This document shows, piece after piece, positions 60,001 to 64,000 of a stretch of 64,000 bases of DNA. The notes below the pieces were generated by a model. The model did not search any database, was not told where the DNA came from, and saw only the letters and a program-made list of their open reading frames with translations. Source of the stretch: Symbiodinium natans (taxonomy: Eukaryota > Sar > Dinophyceae > Suessiales > Symbiodiniaceae); the NCBI GenBank assembly GCA_905221605.1, contig CAJNDS010002168.1:276233-340232 (forward strand), read 5' to 3'. A program made the translations under genes and the position numbers. Numbering within the stretch: position 1 is the first letter of the stretch; every line of letters starts with the position of its first letter.

Positions 60001-63000
60001 CAGGAGACTGTCAGAAGGCTCTGCTGCTGGAAAGGTGTGCGCTGAATGCTTGCGGGCTTTGCGGGCGGACACCCACCCAAGCCGCCCAGGGGCGCCAACA
60101 ACTTTGAACAGCAGCAAAGCAATCAAGAAGACGAGAGCATCAAATAGCCTTGGTAGCCCAGTAAGCATATTATAACAACAACTTTTTGGGGTTGGTCACC
60201 TTATAAGGGAAGCTTCAACCAAAAAAGGGAAAAGTATACCACTGGGCTAAACCCTAAACCCTAAACCCTAAACCCTAAACGCCAAGGAGCAGAAAATTGT
60301 AAATGGTGTGTCGAAGATCGAATTTGATGTACCACGCGCAGAAGTACTCGAGCATCAACATGGCAAGCATGACCAGAATCATGATCACGAGGATGGAGCC
60401 TGGTATGGCAGAAAAACACCTAAGGGTTTAGGGTTTAGGGTTTAGGGTTTAGGGTTTAGGGTTTAGGGTTGAGGGTTGAGGGTTTAGGGTTTAGGGTTTA
60501 GGGTTTAGGGTTTAGGGTTTAGGGTTTAGGGTTTAGGGTTTAGGGTTTAGGGTTTAGGGTTTAGGGCAAGTTTAGGGGGTTTAGGGTAGGCCCTCGGGAT
60601 ACGTTTTCGATTTCCCCTTATCGGGTTTCAGAGGGTCGTAGTCTTTTGAATATCTTTTCAGAGGGTGTGTTTGGGCCATCCTCGGTTGCACCCTAAACCC
60701 TAAACCCTAAACCCTAAACCCTAAACCCTAAACCCTAAACCCTAAACCCTAAACCCTAAACCCTAAACCCTAAACCCTAAACCCTAAACCCTAAACCCAG
60801 CAGCAGTTCACCAAGACTTCACAGAAGACTCGGGCCATCGAACCCCGGCTCGGGCAAACTTTCCTTCTCAGGGCGCACGTCAGCCTTGCCACACAGAACC
60901 TGGGTAGCCCAGTAGCCATACTACAATAAGGGTACCCTAGGGTTTAGGGTTTAGGGTTTAGGGTTTAGGGTTTAGGGTTTAGGGTTTAGGGGGTTTAGGG
61001 TTTAGGGTTTAGGGTTTAGGGTTTAGGGTTTAGGGTTTAGGGTTTAGGGTTTAGGGTTTAGGGTTTAGGGTTTAGGGTTTAGGGTTTAGGGTTTAGGGTT
61101 TAGGGTTTAGGGTTTACTATAATCTTGGCTGCACTTAGGAGGGTAGTAAAAACAATTAAACTTTTAGCTGCCTTATTAAGAAACCCAATAAACCCAAAAA
61201 AAAGCTAAACTAAAGATCTAAAGTTACAGTAAAGCCACAAAGTAATAAGGGTACCCTTTTTGGGGTTGGTTACTTTATAAGGGAAGCTTCAACCCAACAA
61301 AAAGGGAAAAGGGTACCACTTGGGATGTTCCCCCCTATACTATCGGGATTATAATCGGAGGGGGGGGGGGACCTAGAATCCCTACAAAGGACTGTTAGTA
61401 AGAGGGGGAACATCCCAAAGTACCTAAACCCTAAACCCTAAACCCTAAACCCGAAACCCTAAACCCTAAACCCTAAACCCTAAACCCTAAACCCTAAAAC
61501 CCTAAACCCTAAACCCTAAACCCTAAACCCTAAACCCTAAACCCTAAACCCTAAACCCTAAACCCTAAACCCTAAACCCTAACCCTAAACCCTAAACCCT
61601 AAACCCTAAACCACTGGGCTACCACGGAACAAGAGGATGGGGACGAGGCCCAGCCACCAGCCCAGCCCCCGAATGCACTCTCTCAACGCGGTGAGCTGTG
61701 CCCCCAGAACCTTGGGTTAGTAGGGTTTAGGGTTTAGGGTTTGGGGTTTAGGGTTTAGGGTTTAGGGTTTAGGGTTTAGGGTTTAGGGTTTAGGGTTTAG
61801 GGTTTAGGGTTTAGGGTGTAGGGTTTGGGGAATGAGGTACCCCATGTAATCCCTTAAAGGGTATTTCTAGAGGGAGAAAGGGCACCTATACTGAACTTGG
61901 AACCCTAGCAACAATGATGATCTTCGCTGCTTCTTAGGAATCATAGTGCCCACAAAAACTGAAAAATTATTACCAAGTATCCTTATGGCCCCCAGGTTCT
62001 TAGTAGGGAATGAGCCTATATATACCCTTTAAGGGATTATATAGGGTACCTCATTCCCCTATTCCCTACTAAGAACCAGCCAGAGGAACGTATGAGGGAT
62101 GCATGTCAGGGCGTATGTATTCCAACGCGTCGGATGCTGTGTCCATGTGATGCCACAGAAGAGGCACTCCCATCGCCACGAACTGCGGGTAGGAGAAGAT
62201 TGCGGACGAGAGCTGCTCGGAAAGACAGCCAAAGACATCGGAACGCACTTTCTCATCAAAACTCTCAACATCTCCTTGGTAGCCCAGTTTGTGGAGTGCC
62301 CAACTCCAGTGTGTCCCCGAAGTGCCCAGCCCCTGAGTGCCTCACCCTAGTGTCCCTGGAGTGCCCAGCCCTAGTGTCCCTGGAGTGCCCAACCCTAGAG
62401 AGTTTTTGGAGTAACCAACCCCAGAGTGTCCCTGGAGTGCCTAACCCCAAAGTATCTCTACCCAAGAAGAGGGTGGGGATCTTCGAAGTAAAAAATAATC
62501 TAGGGAACCAAAAAAAACCCTAAGAGGTACCACTGGGCTACCACGTCTCCAAACCAGCTGATGACGCATCTCGTCAGAATGCGCTTGTCGCAGGCCATGG
62601 CTGCGCCATCCGGGTCCAGATGGCCAACCGTGCAGCAATGACAAAGACAGCTCTCCTTGGTAGGGGATAGGATTAGGGGGACCCTTGGGGATATAGACCC
62701 TCTGAATAAGGTCCCTGTTTAAGAGAACCAGAAGAGGGTTAAGAAGGGGTTCCCGTTTTAAGGGTCCCCCTTATCCTACCTAGGACCTTGGATGGCTTGG
62801 GATGTTCCCCCTTATACTAACAGTCCGTAATGGAGATGATTGAGATGATGATAGGGGGTTGCTGGAATGCCTACTAAGGACTGTTTTTATAAGGGGGGCA
62901 ACATCCCAATGGATGGCTCTTGAAACCCCAGAATGTTTGATGTAATGTAATCCTCTTAAACCCAAAATGGATATCCTAAATATACTTGTCTTGAACCAAG

Positions 63001-63863
63001 AACAACGGACACTACGAAACCATGCCGAGGCCATACCTTAGCATCGGACTGGAAAGTTTCTGCGTCGCAACTCAGGGCCTCCACCGACCGGAAGAACTCG
63101 CGCATCTTCGCCACGCTCCAGTAGAAGCAGCAGAATGCGAAGATGGCCATCGTTCCCCACCTTGCTTACTGTGGGTGAGTAGGGAATCGGGGCATGAGGT
63201 ACCCCACATAATCCCTTAAAGGGTATACATAGGGCCCTAATTCCCTCATGCCCTGCTAACCAACAGTAAGCTTGGTGGCCCAGTGACCATATGGGGATTT
63301 CCGAAATTGGGGGTACCTAATTGGGCTCCTTATTTTAAGGGGATCCTACTACTTGGGGGTCTATATTCAGGGCCCATTATTTTCGTAGAGCCCCCCATAT
63401 TATAAAAAGGGCACCCTCCTTGATTTTGGATACTTCATAAGGGGAACCTTGACCCAAAAAAAGGGGTCTAAGAGGGCGCCACTGGGCTAGCAAGCCGCAA
63501 AAAGGCGTGGTCGTTCCTGTCGGCCTCATCGTCCGGCATCAGGCCCATCAGTAGAACCATGGTGCCCAGCGCCAGCGGCACTGAGATCAGGCCAGGGCCG
63601 AGAGCCTGGGTAGAAAAGTAGCCATTCTTGAAATTCCGGGGGCTTTCTCCTTGTTTGGGGCGTGGGAAGCTTTATAAGGGAAGCCCCTAAGCTCGAAACC
63701 CTAAACCCTAAACCCTAAACCCCAAACCCCAAACCCCAAACCCCAAAGGGTACCACTGGGCTACGAAGGGGCTGTAGGCCGAACGCGGATGTCCGGCTTT
63801 TGCGCAGGGGGGCGGCTATGCAAGAAGGCTGCAAGCTCGAAGCAGCACCAGAGCCTCCGCATA
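60001..63863 (-). CDS. Gene 3: 10-exon multi-pass membrane protein (dinoflagellate LWC..ELA family)
   Basis: Exons: 63773-about 63863, 63496-63605, 63037-63160, 62550-62655, 62081-62274, 61631-61710, 60810-60899, 60592-60680, 60291-60399, 60001-60148. The nine internal and 3' exons total 1,050 nt, exactly 350 codons without a stop. The first exon encodes RRLWCCFELAAFLHSR, which I know as a hallmark of a large dinoflagellate family with a TIR-like N-terminal part and several membrane spans. About five hydrophobic segments follow (SVPLALGTMVLLMGLM, TMAIFAFCCFYW, GWWLGLVPILLFCV, ILVIMILVMLAMLML, ALVFLIALLLF) plus a Cys-rich CLCHCC stretch. Donors: GC (5), GA (2), GT (2); nine of nine acceptors AG|G. 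Both ends are incomplete. Function unknown. Confidence 0.8.
60149..60290 (-). mobile_element. Introner A copy with array replacing one terminus, GC-AG intron of gene 3
   Basis: Minus strand: CT|GCTCCTTGGC, then GTTTAGGG units, then TAGCCCAGTGG..., ending CTACCAAG|GCT. The array sits exactly within the left terminal repeat, between CCTTGG and TAGCCCAGT. GCT is duplicated. The join gives NFL|LFDALVFL. Confidence 0.83.
60400..60591 (-). other. GC-AG intron mostly made of telomere repeats
   Basis: 192 nt, of which 60424-60567 is a telomere-type array (C-rich on the sense strand). Donor GAGG|GCCTACCC, acceptor CCATACCAG|GC. The join gives YPEG|SILVIM in frame. Confidence 0.75.
60681..60809 (-). 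other. GA-AG intron about 85% telomere repeat
   Basis: 129 nt, of which 60690-60798 is TTTAGGG repeat in the sense direction. Donor TTGGT|GAACTG, acceptor AACCGAG|GATGG. The join gives FCEVLV|MAQTHP in frame. Confidence 0.75.
60900..61630 (-). mobile_element. Introner A copy with several nested insertions, GT-AG intron of gene 3
   Basis: 731 nt with GTTC duplicated at the edges (CTCTT|GTTCCGTGGTAGCCC ... CTACCCAG|GTTC). Inside, in order along the plus strand: a TTTAGGG array (60938-61113), a family E copy (61129-61245), the A body, a family B copy (61318-61420) and a CCCTAAA array (61424-61612). The join gives VPILL|FCVARL in frame across the whole stack. Confidence 0.85.
61711..62080 (-). 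mobile_element. Family H inverted element plus TTTAGGG array, GC-AG intron of gene 3
   Basis: 61829-62070 has inverted ends (GGGGAATGAGGTACCCCAT against GGGTACCTCATTCCCC). A related element is at 63161-63265. The array is 61720-61827. Donor CCTCTG|GCTGG, acceptor CCCAAG|GTTC. The join gives YVPL|VLGAQLTAL. Confidence 0.75.
62275..62549 (-). mobile_element. Introner A copy with a GGAGTGCCCAACCC repeat inside, GA-AG intron of gene 3
   Basis: GGAGA flanks both ends (TTTG|GAGACGTGGTAGCCC ... CTACCAAG|GAGATG). The centre is a degenerate repeat of about 15-20 bp (CTGGAGTGCCCA.CCC), also found at 28425-28570 in an intron of gene 1. The join gives SWFG|DVESFDEK. Confidence 0.83.
62656..63036 (-). 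other. GT-AG intron of gene 3 with nested family B element
   Basis: Donor GCTAAG|GTATGG, acceptor CTACCAAG|GAG. 62793-62911 is a family B element (TTGGGATGTTCCCCCTTATA against its inverse). The join gives SDAK|ESCLCHCC in frame. Confidence 0.75.
63161..63495 (-). mobile_element. Introner A copy adjoining a family H element, GC-AG intron of gene 3
   Basis: The A copy (63271-63492) contains a family G piece (63293-63400). The H-type element lies at 63161-63265. Donor TTGCG|GCTTGCTAGCCC, acceptor AGCAAG|GTGG. The join gives AFLR|WGTMAIFA. Confidence 0.77.
63606..63772 (-). mobile_element. Introner A copy with CCCTAAA/CCCCAAA array, GC-AG intron of gene 3
   Basis: Donor CCTACA|GCCCCTTCGTAGCCC, acceptor TCTACCCAG|GCTC. 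The array is 63690-63748. The join gives RPT|ALGPGLIS in frame, whereas a GT donor at the GTAGCCC of the element would cause an early stop. Confidence 0.77.
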
Positions 63864-63876
63864 AAGCTTGGTATTG

Positions 63877-64000
63877 GGTTTAGGGTTTAGGGTTCAGGGT
63901 TCAGGGTTCAGGGTTTAGGGTTTAGAGTTTAGGGTTCAGGGTTCAGGGTTCAGGGTTTAGGGTTCAGGGTTCAGGGTTCAGGGTTCAGGGTTCAGGGTTC
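63877..64000. repeat. TTTAGGG / TTCAGGG array at the window edge
   Basis: Mixed TTTAGGG and TTCAGGG units, ending as pure TTCAGGG to the last base, so the array continues beyond the window. More 5' exons of gene 3 should lie further right. Confidence 0.95.

Noticed and set aside
24088-64000. Window as a chromosome end
   Set aside because: Arrays occur in both orientations, are short, and are separated by spliced exons; a telomere would be one long array in one orientation.
1-64000. tRNA, rRNA or spliced-leader RNA genes
   Set aside because: I scanned for tRNA-like cloverleaf words, conserved rRNA words and the dinoflagellate spliced-leader sequence and saw none. A covariance-model search would be needed to exclude them.

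Overview
The window looks like nuclear DNA of a dinoflagellate. This rests on three things. First, there are many interstitial arrays of the plant/dinoflagellate telomere heptamer TTTAGGG in both orientations. Second, I could splice introns by hand whose acceptors are almost always AG followed by G, while the donors are GT, GC or GA in similar numbers, an intron code reported for dinoflagellates. Third, I recognise protein families from memory of dinoflagellate genomes: a multi-exon LWC..ELA membrane protein, repeated winged-helix-like modules, a helicase/polymerase/transposase module, and a LINE with a restriction-like endonuclease. The genus cannot be fixed.

Layout. 1-17.1 kb (+ strand) is AT-richer and has no telomere arrays. 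Coding remnants lead into a dense block at 9.96-17.07 kb: PD-(D/E)XK nuclease, SF3-like helicase, family-A-like polymerase core, papain-fold-like protease region, C2H2 finger and DDE-type transposase. I read this as one large mobile element or its relic. 17.1-23.9 kb is gene-poor: microsatellites, a small inverted-repeat element and three tandem-repeat fields (about 140, about 180 and 139 bp).

24-64 kb holds many short TTTAGGG/CCCTAAA arrays, tandem repeats and short inverted-repeat elements, with short exons between them, mostly on the minus strand. By requiring reading frame and module homology I assembled: gene 1 (35.2 to 26.7 kb, 11 exons, four winged-helix-like modules plus a CCCH finger); gene 2 (57.1 to 53.8 kb, 8 exons, about eight modules plus the same finger); gene 3 (63.9 to 60.0 kb, 10 exons, multi-pass membrane protein); gene 4 (52.9 to 51.8 kb, Ser-rich) and a P-loop protein (45.4 to 43.4 kb). 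A 5'-truncated, frameshifted LINE lies at 40.4-42.9 kb beside a decayed gene copy (39.0-40.3 kb).

The main discovery is the intron system. At least 15 short elements with the terminal inverted repeat CTTGGTAGCCCAGT, plus smaller families, are intron material in these genes. The repeat is symmetrical, so in either orientation the element ends in AAG, the acceptor. The donor GT/GC/GA is the first two bases of a short target-site duplication. Telomere arrays and other elements are nested inside these introns, and one 129-nt intron is about 85% telomere repeat. All exon joins are hand-made predictions without transcript support.
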